Shown here one piece after another: positions 35,209-46,317 of a stretch of DNA of 64,000 nucleotides. The stretch is from Primulina eburnea (lineage: Eukaryota; Streptophyta; Magnoliopsida; Lamiales; Gesneriaceae): assembly GCF_022965805.1 (NCBI RefSeq), contig NC_133103.1, forward strand, positions 31,373,635 to 31,437,634. The letters run 5' to 3'. The notes beneath the pieces are model-generated. The model worked only from the letters and a program-made list of their open reading frames with translations, was not told where the DNA came from and did not search any database. The position numbers were made by a program, and so were the translations under genes. Within the stretch, counting starts at the first letter, position 1. Each line of letters starts with the position of its first letter.

Positions 35209-38200
35209 TCATAAAAATAACTCGGGATGCCTCTGTCTCATTTCAGACTCTGTTTCCCAAGTTGCTTCCTCGATGCCATGACGACTCCACTGAACCTTCA
35301 CAAGCGGAATAGTCTTGGTTCTAAGCTGTTTTTCTTTCCGATCAAGAATGTGTATCAGTCGCTCAACATAGCTCAAAGTCTGATCTAACTCAGCTTCGTC
35401 AGGGTGAATGACATGAGAATCATCCGGCATATATCTGCGCAACATCGATACATGAAAAACGTCATGTATACCGGACAGTGAAGGAGGAAGAGCAAGTCTG
35501 TAAGCTCGATCGCCAATCTTCTCAAGGATCTCATACGGACCGACGTATCTAGGGGACAACTTCCCACGCTTGCCAAATCTGACAACGCCTCTGAAAGGTG
35601 AAATTTTCAAAAATACTCTGTCTCCCTGTTCGAATACTAACGGTCTGCGTCTGATATTGGCGTACTTCGCTTGCCTATCCTGTGCCATCTTCATTCTCTT
35701 CTGAATGATCTTCACTTTCTCAGTCATCGCACGAATCATATCAGGCCCTAACTCTGGTACCTCAGAAATATCATCCCAGTACAATGGAGATCTGCACTTC
35801 TTTCCGTATAAAGCTTCGAACGGTGCCATCTCTATGCTCGTCTGATAGCTGTTGTTGTATGAAAACTCACACAACGGCAATGAATCCTGCCAACTAGTAC
35901 CAAAGTCTAGTACTACAGCTCTCAGCATGTCCTCTAGAGTCTGGATAGTCCGCTCTGACTGTCCGTCTGTCTGGGGATGATAAGCAGTGCTCAGGTGTAA
36001 AGTCGTACCCAAAGCCTGCTGCAAACTGTGCCAAAAGTGAGAAGTGAATCGTGGATCACGATCTGATACGATCGACTTCGGCACACCGTGCAATCTGACG
36101 ACCTCTCTGACATACAACTCGGCCATCTGATCGTGTCGATAGGTCATCCTGTACGGAATGAAACAGGCAGATTTGGTCAATCTGTCAATGATGACCCAAA
36201 TCGAATCACAGCCCCGGGATGATCGAGGTAACTTCGTCACGAAATCCATGGAAATGTGATCCCATTTCCATTCAGGAATAGACAAACTCTGAAGTAAACC
36301 TCCGGGCTTCTTCCTCTCTGCCTTCACCTGTTGGCAATTCAGACATCTAGACACAAATTCTGCAATGTCTGTCTTCATCAGTTTCCACCAGAATTGTGTC
36401 TTCAAGTCGTTATACATCTTCCTGCCACCAGGATGAATGCTGAACCGACTACAGTGTGCCTCCGACATGATCTGTCGTCTCAAATCTGAAATCTCTGGCA
36501 CTACTAAGCGGTTATTCACATACAGAACAGAATCTCTGACCTGATACTCTGAGATATGTCCAGCTCTGACCATATCAATTGATCTCTGAACACTCGGATC
36601 AATTCTCTGCGCTTCTTTGATCCTCAAAATCACATCTGGCTCAATCTGAATCGCAGCAAGTTGCAACGGTCTACTCTCTGTATCAAATGTCAATCCAGAC
36701 AAGCAACAATCTTCTACTAAACTCGATACACCTATAGTCGACAAGGACAAAGAACATACCTTTCGACTCAAGGCGTCTGCCGCTGCATTCGACTTTCCTG
36801 GATGGTACTTGATCTCGCAATCAAAATCTTTCAGCAGATCAAGCCATCGTCGCTGCCTCATGTTCAACTCTGACTGAGAAAAGAGATATTTCAGGCTCTT
36901 ATGATCGGAATAGATCTCAAATTTCTCGCCATACAGATAATGACGCCAGATCTTAAGTGCAAACACAATCGCCGCCAATTCAAGATCATGAATCGGATAA
37001 CGAGTCTCGTGCGGCTTCAACTGTCTAGAGGCGTATGCTATCACGTGCCCTCGCTGCATAAGAACACATCCTAACCCTCTGTGAGATGCGTCACAATATA
37101 CAACGAACTCACCTGTACCTGCAGGAATCGTCAAGACAGGCGCACTAGTCATCCTCTTCTTCAGCTCTACAAAACTAGCTTCACAATCTTTAGACCACAC
37201 AAACGGCATATTCTTCTGTGTCAACTGGGTGATAGGCTTCGCTATACTGGAGAAATCTCGAATAAAACGACGATAATACCCGGCTAGACCCATGAAACTG
37301 CGTATCTCAGGCACAGAAGTCGGTCTCGGCCAACTGATCACAGCCTCAACTTTACTTGGATCTACCGCAATACCCTCTCCAGATATAATATGCCCCAAGA
37401 AGACAACCTGTCGCAACCAGAATTCACACTTGGACAGTTTGGCATACAACCGCTCCTGTCGTAAAGTCTTCAGCACAATTCTCAGATGATCTGCATGCTC
37501 AGTCAAACTTTTCGAATACACCAAAATGTCGTCAATAAACACAATTACAAACTCATCTAAATATCTCTGAAAAATGCGGTTCATCAAACTCATAAACACC
37601 GCTGGTGCATTCGTCAAACCGAAAGGCATAACAACAAACTCGTAATGTCCATACCTGGTTCGGAATGCAGTCTTCGGAATATCAACGTCTCTAACTCGGA
37701 GCTGATGATACCCTGATCTCAAATCAATCTTCGAATATACTGAAGATCCCTGTAACTGATCAAACAGATCGTCGATGCGAGGCAAAGGATACTTGTTCTT
37801 CACTGTTGCCTTATTCAGCTGCCTGTAATCAATACACAGTCGCATCGAACCATCTTTCTTTCGAACGAAAAGCACCGGAGCACCCCAAGGAGATACACTG
37901 GGTCTGATATATCCCTTGGACAAAAGATCTTCCAACTGTGCTTTCAACTCTTTCAGTTCTATCGGTGCCATCCTATACGGAGCTCTCGAAATAGGAACAG
38001 AACCAGGCATAAGATCTATGCTGAAATCAACCTCTCGAATCGGAGGCAACCCTGGGATCTCATCAGGAAAAATATCTACAAACTCGCAAACCACTGGCAG
38101 ATCTGCCAATGCTGGGCTCGACTTCAGTAGGTCTACTGAATATACGAGAAAGCCCTCTGCTCCTCTCTGAAGCAATCTACTCATAGTCAGAGCAGATACT

Positions 38201-38253
38201 AAGGGAATCCGAGATCTGGAACCCTTTCCATAGAATTTCCACTCATCTGTCAT
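35209..38253 (-). CDS. Element P pol: RT, RNase H, integrase, chromodomain
   Basis: A 1014-residue open frame. RT spans about residues 105-290 with [12 protein letters not shown] and the FIDD active site (239-242). RNase H has D388 (YCDAS), E425 (HDLELA) and D450 (YSDHKS). The integrase zinc region has H600/H607, C637 and C640; the core has D670 (SMDFV), D731 (SDRDPRF) and E767 (DGQSERT), the D-D-35-E pattern. A chromodomain closes the protein (about 963-1014, ILDRKEKQL and [11 protein letters not shown]), marking a Tekay/Del-like chromovirus; chromodomains steer integration into heterochromatin. All catalytic residues I can check are present. The frame follows the gag-protease frame directly after one TAG in the same frame, so the first methionine may not be a natural start. 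Confidence 0.93.
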   Translation of the reverse strand: MTDEWKFYGKGSRSRIPLVSALTMSRLLQRGAEGFLVYSVDLLKSSPALADLPVVCEFVDIFPDEIPGLPPIREVDFSIDLMPGSVPISRAPYRMAPIELKELKAQLEDLLSKGYIRPSVSPWGAPVLFVRKKDGSMRLCIDYRQLNKATVKNKYPLPRIDDLFDQLQGSSVYSKIDLRSGYHQLRVRDVDIPKTAFRTRYGHYEFVVMPFGLTNAPAVFMSLMNRIFQRYLDEFVIVFIDDILVYSKSLTEHADHLRIVLKTLRQERLYAKLSKCEFWLRQVVFLGHIISGEGIAVDPSKVEAVISWPRPTSVPEIRSFMGLAGYYRRFIRDFSSIAKPITQLTQKNMPFVWSKDCEASFVELKKRMTSAPVLTIPAGTGEFVVYCDASHRGLGCVLMQRGHVIAYASRQLKPHETRYPIHDLELAAIVFALKIWRHYLYGEKFEIYSDHKSLKYLFSQSELNMRQRRWLDLLKDFDCEIKYHPGKSNAAADALSRKVCSLSLSTIGVSSLVEDCCLSGLTFDTESRPLQLAAIQIEPDVILRIKEAQRIDPSVQRSIDMVRAGHISEYQVRDSVLYVNNRLVVPEISDLRRQIMSEAHCSRFSIHPGGRKMYNDLKTQFWWKLMKTDIAEFVSRCLNCQQVKAERKKPGGLLQSLSIPEWKWDHISMDFVTKLPRSSRGCDSIWVIIDRLTKSACFIPYRMTYRHDQMAELYVREVVRLHGVPKSIVSDRDPRFTSHFWHSLQQALGTTLHLSTAYHPQTDGQSERTIQTLEDMLRAVVLDFGTSWQDSLPLCEFSYNNSYQTSIEMAPFEALYGKKCRSPLYWDDISEVPELGPDMIRAMTEKVKIIQKRMKMAQDRQAKYANIRRRPLVFEQGDRVFLKISPFRGVVRFGKRGKLSPRYVGPYEILEKIGDRAYRLALPPSLSGIHDVFHVSMLRRYMPDDSHVIHPDEAELDQTLSYVERLIHILDRKEKQLRTKTIPLVKVQWSRHGIEEATWETESEMRQRHPELFL

Positions 38254-39729
38254 CTAGGGTCTGAATCTGACAATTTTGTGGAAACAATCTACAGTGGCCC
38301 TGTACTTGGTCAACATGTCTGTACCAACTATACAATCAAAATCAGCTAACCCAAGTACTACACAATCAAGATCAATCTCATGCCCCTCAAACTGAAGCAT
38401 ACAGTGTCTAACAGTAGTCACAGATATCAAACCACTTCCCAACGGAGAAGCTATAGACACTACTGTCGACATTGACTCAACAGGCAATGAATGTCTCAAT
38501 GCAAAATGTTCAGATATGAATGTATGAGATGCCCATGTGTCAATCAACACATATGCAGGATAACCGCAAAGAAAACAGCTACCTGCAATGACGTCATCTG
38601 GTGCCTCCTGCGCCTGCTCCTCTGTCAGGGCAAAAACACGTGCCTGCTGTCTGGGAGGCTGACTCACCGTCTGACTACCTCCTGGTCTCTGCTGGGTCTG
38701 TGTAGAGGGTGGCTGGAAGGAGTGTACAGAAGATGTCTGTCTCTCCATCTGTGGCGCTGGTGCTGATGATCCAGTGCTCTGGAATCGTTGTGCACCTCTC
38801 TGGGGACAAACTCTGGCGAAATGTCCCTGTTGCCTACAGATGTTGCAGCGTTCCAGAACTCCTTGACACTGCTCCGTCGCATGTCGCCCTCCGCACGAAC
38901 CACAGTATGCGCCACTATACTCTGACCCCTGACCTCTCTGTCGAGATCCACTCGAACTAGATGAACTACTCCCAGATTTCTTAAACTGTTTGCCTTTAGC
39001 CTTCAGAAATTCCTTCTTACCACTACCACTAGCTCCGCTGTCAAAACGAGGAGGAGGTGGTGGAAACTGTACGGTAGTAGGCTGTGGCGGTCTCTGCCCC
39101 TGAACACCGTAGGAAGCCCCTCGCTGCCTGATCAAGCCAGCCTCGGCTCCCTTCGCTCGGTTCAGTGCCTCCTGAAAAGTACTAGGCCGGCCCGTGTTCA
39201 CCAAAGTAAAGACATCGGGATTCAGCCCGTTGATGAACTGATCGGCCACTGCCTCATCGTTCCCGGCCACATGCGGTGCAAATCGTAGCAATGCAGAAAA
39301 TTTAGCCACATACTCCTCGATGTTCCACTGTCCCTGCTTCAGATTCGCAAATTCAGCTCCCTTATCTTTCCGGTAGGAGACGGGGAAGAAGCGCTGATAG
39401 AACTCATCTTTGAAGACTTTCCACGTGATGTCAATGCCTCGGTGCTCCAAGGCTCTCTTCGTAGTCAACCACCAACTCTTGGCAACCTCCTGCATCTGAT
39501 GCCCTATCAACTTCACACGTCGCTCATCAGTATATGCCAAAGACTCAAACAACATCTCGATATCATCAAGCCAGCTCTCGCACTCTACTGCACTCTCTGT
39601 GCCCTTCAGGGTAGGCGGATGGAAAGACTGGAATCTCTTCAATAAAGTCTCCATCGGTGTAGCGGTAACATCCATCTGTACACCTGATGTGCTACCCTGC
39701 TCTGGCTGTGGCACTCGTCTAGGCGGCAT
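38254..39729 (-). pseudogene. Element P gag and protease, active site altered
   Basis: The start MPPRRVPQPEQGS is at 39729, chosen because the family starts MPPRR; an open extension runs 39 codons upstream. The capsid domain reads WLDDIEMLFESLAYTDERRV, WKVFKDEFYQRFFPVSYRKD and WNIEEYVAKFSALLRFAPHV. The zinc knuckle CNICRQQGHFARVC (CCHC) is intact. The protease follows in the same frame, without an intron, but the catalytic DTG reads LIDTWASHTF: the glycine codon is TGG. It ends FRP then TAG, after which the same frame continues as pol. Either change alone should block normal polyprotein output. Confidence 0.9.
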
Positions 39730-39969
39730 AAATCTGATTATCAAACTGATTAGTACATAATCAATATCATCTGTCTCAGCCTTCCTCTGATCATAGACTC
39801 TGATCAAGAATCGGTTCTGATTCAGGCTTGAAATGCTGTAAATCAATTCAGATAATACAACACAACATATAATAGGGAAAGCAATAGATCATGCTAGCAT
39901 CTCAAAAGCAAGGAAGATGACTCGATCTACCCCGCTCATTCTATTCTATCTCAGTCTACAGAACCTACT

Positions 39970-39981
39970 GCTCTGATACCA
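39970..39981 (-). other. Primer-binding site of element P
   Basis: The minus strand reads TGGTATCAGAGC, a perfect initiator methionine tRNA complement, five bases from the 5' LTR end. Confidence 0.92.
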
Positions 39982-39986
39982 CCTGT

Positions 39987-41798
39987 TGTGGGGACCCGGG
40001 CTCTAACTCAATTCTTTTGGGATTTAATTGGATCTTTGTTCGAAAATGTGGGTCAAAATTTTACTTTTAACTGTAATTCAAATATATTAACTAAAGCATA
40101 ACATATCTCGATAGAAATTAAACAACGTAATGTACATACAAGTCTGTTCGTACAAACATACACTAGTGTTCAAATGATAACTATAAAACATAAGTAGTAC
40201 AAGTTTCATAAGAAAACACTAGTAATCTGCAATGCCCGAAATCTCCACGCTATCATCATCTCTCATCTAGCTCGTGACCCCGATCCTGCCCCACCTGTTG
40301 CCATGCACACATACAGACACGACAACAGCCGGATAACTCCGGTGAGAACATATCCCAGTATAAAACATGGATGCATGCAATGTAATAAATCATGTACAAA
40401 TGCATAACATAAATCAAGTAACATGAATATAAATCTAAACATGTAGTAGAATACAAATCTGTATTCAACATTCAAATCTTGACTCGACTCTTTTCTAATC
40501 TAGGGATCCCGGTGTGAATAAGACGGTCTGTTACCTACCCAACCACTCGGGGCAACGGTACGTCTTATTCCTAGACTTCGGTCAACTCTGTATCGAGGGT
40601 CTACACATATAGCAAATCTGCTCCTATGCGTCGATACACCGAAACGTCTAGTTTTGGCAAGTCTGCCAATCTCTCCTATCTCAGGACTCGAATATAAATC
40701 AATAAACAAAGCATTACATAATCAAATGTAATAACAATCTAGTATGTGATTTAGGGAAACTCGTATCAAATCTGAATCGAGTTGTGCAATCCCGTGACCA
40801 CATGAATTATACCTTTCTTGCCGAATCGTCGATGTCGTCGTCGAAGTCTCGAGTTCACAATAGCCAATACAAATCTGAAATGGCATAGTCAAGGTGCACT
40901 CTTTCAATATACATCTCAAACAACTCAATAAACATAACTGAAATCGGTTTCAATACAATTCGACAGCGTAACGACGTAGTTCTTCAATACCGATAACTCT
41001 ACCATAACATGCTCAATCATAATTAACTCATGAACTCATCAACCTCAATACATAAGCCGAAATCTGTACCATTTTAACGTAATACATGCTGGAAACTAAC
41101 AATCGTGGCAAATAACATCCGTTTCTTGATGCGGTTGCGAATATACCATGCTCAACACCTCAAGAACACAATATAACTAACATATCACCATTTCTCCAAC
41201 ATCTATAATTCAAACCATGTTGAAAATGAACCATACTTACATCCTTAGCTAGCTCTTGTTGCAAGGATCATAAATCCGGGCTCGGAATAAAAATCGGATC
41301 TATAAATCTTGCACAATCTAAATCACAACTTGAAAGAAGTTTGAAGGATTTCTTGGGAGCTCTCAGTTCTTGTTATGGAGCAATTCTGAAAATGAAGACT
41401 CAGCAGCTTGTCATATATATATACGTGCCATGTGTCAAGACGAAATTCAAAGGTGGCATTTTCGCATGCAAACCGCGGGTGCGGCAACTCAAGAGCGCGG
41501 GTGCGCTGTGCTCACGGCAAATTAATCTAATGTTGCAGCACCTAGACCGCGGGTGCGGTCCTTACATGACCGCGGGTGCGGTCTCACACCGCGGGTGCGG
41601 TCGTGCTAGCACCGCGGGTGCGGTGTCTGTTCGCACAATTTCACTAATTTCCTCTTAATGCACCGCGGTTGCTGTATCTCTAACACCGCGGGTGCGGTGT
41701 GGCTTCGGCCATGCTTCAAAAATTTCACTCTATATGTCATGCATTCTCATGGTTTCAAGTCTCACATCAATGCCAATTGACAATTCTCGAGCCTTACA
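39987..41798 (-). repeat. 5' LTR of element P
   Basis: 1812 bp, starting TGTAAGGCTCGAG on the minus strand. It includes the palindrome array at about 41472-41700 and a TATA stretch at 41413-41423, giving the element promoter a place directly beside the array. Confidence 0.96.
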
Positions 41799-41803
41799 AC
41801 CTC

Positions 41804-42014
41804 CGAACTCCTTCGCGTTGAGAAGTCGAAACCGCTCATAAATGTATGCCTGAGGTCTAGGAGCCTGTTGCTCCTGCTATAGAAGTCTAGCCATGCCCTC
41901 GAGAACTCGAGTAGTTGCATCCAATGGTGGCGGCGGCGGCGGCGGCGGAAGGCCTCTATCGCCTCCTTAATTATCATCATGACGATCTATACTAGAAGTG
42001 CGTCTGGGGGGCAT
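41804..42014 (-). pseudogene. Element B gag, N-terminal part
   Basis: The start MPPRRTSSIDRHDDN is at 42014, then a stop, a proline run coded by GGC repeats (41930-41947), TTRVLEGMARLL, another stop, and YERFRLLNAKEFGG at the edge of P. It continues across P at 33290 as the capsid part. Confidence 0.87.
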
Positions 42015-42264
42015 GATATCTGAATACAGTCTAAATTCTAAATGTAACCCATCATGACATTTAATCTAGTTTTCAAAACATTTAATCTTTAAATCATGAA
42101 AGAAGCTAAACATGTTCTGTAATCACTCTAAAACGTATAACATGCAATCATACAAGCGACAACAATAAAATATTTAAAACATTTAAACGTAATAGCTTAT
42201 AGACTTGAGGCTTGAATACTGAGCTGCAGAAGCTGACATTGACACAACCCTAAACAGGACCTTT

Positions 42265-42276
42265 ACTCTGATACCA
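42265..42276 (-). other. Primer-binding site of element B
   Basis: The minus strand reads TGGTATCAGAGT, one mismatch from the initiator methionine tRNA complement, beside an LTR ending GTTTCA at 42279. Confidence 0.85.
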
Positions 42277-42278
42277 AC

Positions 42279-42807
42279 TGAAACTTTACTACTTAAAATG
42301 CTATTAGAAACTTTTTTTTGAAAGATCATTAGCGAAATTCATAACTTATGCATCCATGCAATATCCTGAAAAGTTTCCCATTTAAAATAGATTCCATCCA
42401 ATAACAAACAAAAATACCGCAGTTTAAAAATCACCGGGTCGACAACGCAAGACTTACGTAAAAAAATGAAATAACATGAAACAAGTAAAAATCCTCACGA
42501 CCATCAACAAGTCAAAACAGAGCTTATAAAATATGTATGTCCACTCCTAACTCAAAACATGATGTGCGAAAAAATAATGGTCCTCGGGTTCGCGTGCGCA
42601 TCAACATGTTCACCTGGATCATTCACGCCTAGTGAGTCTAAAGACTAAACACACCTGTAACATTATAACGAATACATATACATAGTAAGTAAAAATGAAA
42701 AATAATGTAATAAAAATACGTTTCATGATCTTAAAAGCATAAACGTAAACATGTCGTAAAAGCATAACGTGTCAAACAATCTCATCAAATCATCATATGA
42801 TTTTGAA
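42279..42807 (-). repeat. 5' LTR of element B, first piece
   Basis: Aligns with about 2225-2795 of A's LTR, including the GAGTCTAAAGACTA hairpin with one broken pair (42634-42647). It stops where a fragment of E's LTR begins. About 0.9 kb of B's LTR is missing before it resumes at 57879. Confidence 0.8.
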
Positions 42808-42989
42808 CGCCCATGTTTTTAAGTCTTTATGAAAACGTTCAAACACTTTTGTCGAGCTTTATTTTAGATCTTTCATTGCGACAAGTTGAGACGTACAGTT
42901 ATTTTATTGAATTTTGAACGTTCATGTTTATTTAAGAAAATTTTTAATTTTTCCGCAAATTTTAAATAGTAAAAATACGGTACGTTACA
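42808..42989 (+). repeat. Remnant of the 5' LTR of element E
   Basis: The last 180 bp or so of the LTR (CGCCCATGTTTTTAAGTC to GTACGTTACA) match 57700-57878 closely. The rest of this LTR has been deleted together with flanking B sequence. Confidence 0.88.
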
Positions 42990-43469
42990 GTTGGTATCAG
43001 AGCGGTGTTCTGTAAAGGGTTATGCCTACTACTAGTTGCGAGAAACTCATGAAGTCACACCTCAAGTCTGTAAGTTTTAAAGTTTTAAAGTCTTTTAAGT
43101 AGTAAGCATCAAGTCATGATTTTAGCATGTGCATATTTTATTTCTATCATCTGTATGTTTACATGACATACGTTTTAGAGTACAGGTTTTCCAGTCGTTA
43201 TGATTTGAGAATGGATCTTTAAAGTTTTATTGCATGTTACGACATGAATGTGAAATTATATGACTTTCATGCATGTTGGTTTTGTGGTATTGGACATGCT
43301 TGAGAATTCATCTATTGGTTACGAATTGATATTAATGATTTGAGCATATTGATTTTTTATTAGTAATACCGATGTTCTACTTGTGGGTCATAAGTTAAAC
43401 TTGACAATTATGAATGCTTTTGTGGCATGTAGATTTCTAAGAAAATATAGATGGTTCGGGGTTGCTAGT
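42990..43469 (+). mobile_element. Internal region of non-coding element E, left part
   Basis: The leader after the primer-binding site is homologous to D's leader, including the CACACCTCAAGTCTGTAAG block with a possible splice donor at 43070. No gag reading frame follows. It is cut at CTAGT by element D and resumes at 53067. Confidence 0.8.
42992..43003 (+). other. Primer-binding site of element E
   Basis: TGGTATCAGAGC, a perfect initiator methionine tRNA complement, two bases after the LTR end. Confidence 0.9.
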
Positions 43470-44873
43470 TGTAGTGCCCAAATTCAGTACACGTATAACC
43501 CATGCATTTATCTAATTATTAAATCATTTCATTAATTTTATATAAGTTTTTTCCATGCATAAATTATGAAAATGCATTATTTTAAATTATTCATGTTTAA
43601 TTGGACGCACGTTAAAATGTTTTTTTCGAGTTTCATGTTTCAGGCGTTCATTCGAAGCGGGATTGAGGAAAAGACCCGGTGACGATTTTTGGCAATTTAA
43701 AAATGTGGTATTTTATTTTAAGTTATGGATGGGGCATTTTAAATAAATTATAGAGTTTTAGTATTTTAAAGCCGTATTTATGTATTGAGTGATTTAAGAG
43801 TTTAAAACTTTTAAAATTGGTGTGTAACTATTTTAATTGTAGAGTTTGACCAAATTAGTGTGGGTTACCCTTTAATTAGTATTTTTAATTAATTAACTTT
43901 TAGCACTAATTTCTCCTAATTAATCACAAACACACACACACACACACTTTCACACACACCATTAACGCCTAAACACACCTTCACATTCAGATTTCCACTT
44001 CTTTTATTTTTTTTAAAAGAACAAAACCTATCGTTCTAAGAGGAGAACAACAGCCGCCCCTTCCCGTGTCAATTTTCAGCAAGTTTTGATCGATTTTACT
44101 GCAAGAAAATCGCGTCACGTTCGTCCCGGATCAACCTCGCTTCTATCTCCGCTTCGGTGTCGCCGTTTCGCTAAATTTTATCATCAAAAGGCACGTATAA
44201 TCTCTCTTTTGCTGCGTCGATCAAGTCATATTATGTGTTGCGTTGTTTTATGCGTAAACCTCATGTATGATGTTCATAGTTTGAGCGGTTAATTGTTGGG
44301 ATCTATTTTGAAGGAAAATTTTTAGATCTAAAACACGTTTTTACTGTTCTGGTCGAAACTGAGAATTTTTGGTCGAGATTTTGAGAATGCTTTCAACTAG
44401 AAAATTGTATAACTTTTTTATGCCTTCGATTTGATATATAATTCGAGATTTTTGAATGCAAATTGAGTGAGTTATGGCGTTTTTCGTGGGACTGCTCAAA
44501 CAGCAACTTTTACGAAAATTGTGTTCTTGAAGTTTCTATGTTGAAGGCTTCGTTGGGGATCGACGGGTGATCGTTGCCACGTCTAGGTATGATTAGTACG
44601 ATTTTGGGATGTTAATTGATACGTCGTTTAGCGTCGATAGGCACTCGAATGAATTAGAAGTCGTAGGAAACGAATTGGTGTCAATTGCTACGTTTTGAGT
44701 GGTATGTGTCGTAGGGTGAACATCGTCGCTTTGGGATTTTGTAATAATATGGTTTGATGTTATGGCATGCTAGGATGAGTCTTGGGGTGTCGAATCGTGG
44801 TCCGTGCAAGCGAGTCTAGACTGTTAAGCGAAACCTGTTTATAATTTCCGAAGCTTCACTTGTCCCGCAGGTA

Positions 44874-45056
44874 CACGGACCCACGGACGGACCCTGGCAC
44901 GGGGTCCGTGCCTTTGTTCCTTCCGGAGTGCATTTTTCCAGAGTCTACATGGACCCCCACACGGACCCTGACACGGGGTCCGTGTCCACCCTTCTTTCCG
45001 AACCTTACATCCTCGTCTACACGGACCCCTACACAGAGGTAGGCACGGGGTCCGTG
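44874..45056. repeat. ACGGACCC/GGGTCCGT inverted-repeat array in D
   Basis: Three units of about 60-70 bp, each starting TACACGGACCC-like and ending CACGGGGTCCGTG, separated by T/C-rich spacers (CTTTGTTCCTTCCGGAG, CACCCTTCTTTCCGAAC). Each unit can fold into a hairpin with arms of about 10 bp. Homologous arrays lie at 25018-25125 (C), 52366-52545 (D, 3' LTR) and 56588-56842 (E). Confidence 0.85.
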
Positions 45057-45364
45057 TCCTTCATATTTTGGGAAAAATATTATGACATGTTTGAGGTTTG
45101 ATGTCATGGTTTAGTACAATGATTTGCAAGGTCGAGCCATGGGAAATTGTAGAATGTTCTAAGGAATGATTGAGCTTGAGAGTAAGTATGATTTCTACGT
45201 CTAAGTTATGCAATTTAAGTAAGTGAATTCATGATAGTATGTGCAGCGACGGCCCCGATCGAAGTCAAACGAATCCCTCAATGCCAAGTAAGTATGTATG
45301 ACGTGCAAGAAAATATTTTAAGTTTTTGAGGTATGCTAAATGTCTTGTGACCAAATTATGTTTA

Positions 45365-45490
45365 GGATTGGAAAGCGTTAAATTATGAACGGGGACCAAT
45401 CCGCCCGTTAAATTTTGAACGGGTTAGATCGTGGTTGGAAAGCGTTAAATTATGAACGGGGACCAACCAGCCCGTTAAATTATGAACGGG
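45365..45490 (+). promoter_or_regulatory. Covarying hairpin module in D's 5' LTR
   Basis: Two nested units occur in tandem: GGATTGG...CCAATCC then GGTTGG...CCAACC, each enclosing GCGTTAAATTATGAACGG, and each followed by a hairpin of arms CCCGTT and AACGGG. The paired A-T to G-C change between the two outer stems keeps pairing. The module is absent from the 3' LTR, where a deletion removed it. Function unknown. Confidence 0.6.
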
Positions 45491-46084
45491 GATCTCATGT
45501 ATGTGGCAGTGGATACGTCCCTGTCAGCCCAGTACTGTGGTTGTCTGATCAGGCATTTATTATGTTATGGGTCACTTGCTTTGAAACATCCTCTACGCAA
45601 AATGATGAAGTTATGTATGTTCAAGTATGCAGTATGTTTATGAAAGTTTATGTTGATGGCACGTCTAGTTATGTACGTACGTATGTTCAAGTTTATTATG
45701 CAAGTTCAAGTTTCAAGTTATGTATGTCCTATTTTAAAGTTGCATGCGATTTTATTACGTAGTACTCGTTATTCCAGTTTATACGTGTTGAGTCTTTAGA
45801 CTCACTAAACTTGATCAATGCAGGTGACTATGTTGAGGAGACAGGAGGTGGCGACCAAGGGGCAGGCTTGGACTGAGTGGCAGGCTAGACCCGAGGACTG
45901 CAATGTTTACGTTTTATGCGAAATATTTTGAGACAGTTTCTTTTAGCAAAATTTTATTGGTGACGGATGATTTTGGAGATCTATTTTTATGAATGTTGAG
46001 TGACGACCGTATGGATATTTACTTTTAAGAAAATTTTTAATTCTTCCGCAAATTTTTAAGTATGAACATACGGTACGTTACAGT

Positions 46085-46096
46085 TGGTATCAGAGC
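46085..46096 (+). other. Primer-binding site of element D
   Basis: TGGTATCAGAGC, two bases after the 5' LTR end. Confidence 0.93.
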
Positions 46097-46163
46097 GGTG
46101 TTCTTGTTAAGGGTTATGCCTACCGTCAGTCGCAAGAAGCTCACGAAGTCACACCTCAAGTCT

Positions 46164-46316
46164 GTAAGTTTTAAAGTTTTGAATTTATGTTATGTAGTAA
46201 GCATTAAGTTTTGATTTCGGCATGCGCATATTTTGAAGTTCAAGTACGTGCATCTTATGTTGTCTATATTATGTTCATGCATGTTGGTTTACGTGTTGGG
46301 TAAATGTTAGAACAGT
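46164..46316 (+). other. Candidate leader intron of element D
   Basis: The donor (TCT then GTAAGTTTT) at 46164 is in a leader block conserved in A and E; an acceptor TTAGAACAG ends one base before the gag ATG at 46318. Splicing would bring the gag start close to the leader. Unproven. Confidence 0.35.
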
Positions 46317-46317
46317 A

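Larger units (their letters stand above)
33296..41798 (-). mobile_element. Complete, young Ty3/gypsy chromovirus P (8.5 kb)
   Basis: Flanked by ACCTC on both sides (33291-33295, 41799-41803). LTRs are 33296-35106 and 39987-41798; by eye they differ at about ten substitutions and one single-base indel over about 1.81 kb, roughly 0.55%. Primer-binding site and polypurine tract are intact. A gag-protease frame (530 codons including the leader extension) and a 1014-codon pol frame are separated only by one in-frame TAG. It sits inside the gag of B. The minus-strand 5' LTR is on the right. Confidence 0.96.
43470..46082 (+). repeat. 5' LTR of element D
   Basis: 2613 bp. It contains a CA repeat near 43926-43948, the ACGGACCC inverted-repeat array (44874-45056), the covarying hairpin module (45365-45490) and the GAGTCTTTAGACTC hairpin (45790-45803). 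Confidence 0.95.

Noticed and set aside
41762..41980. Open frame with an arginine run
   Set aside because: It is the wrong frame of B's gag proline tract and spans the P insertion junction.
44856..45107. Open frames rich in TRTP and GPRV words (also 52277-52590 and 56412-56891)
   Set aside because: They translate the ACGGACCC inverted-repeat array on both strands.
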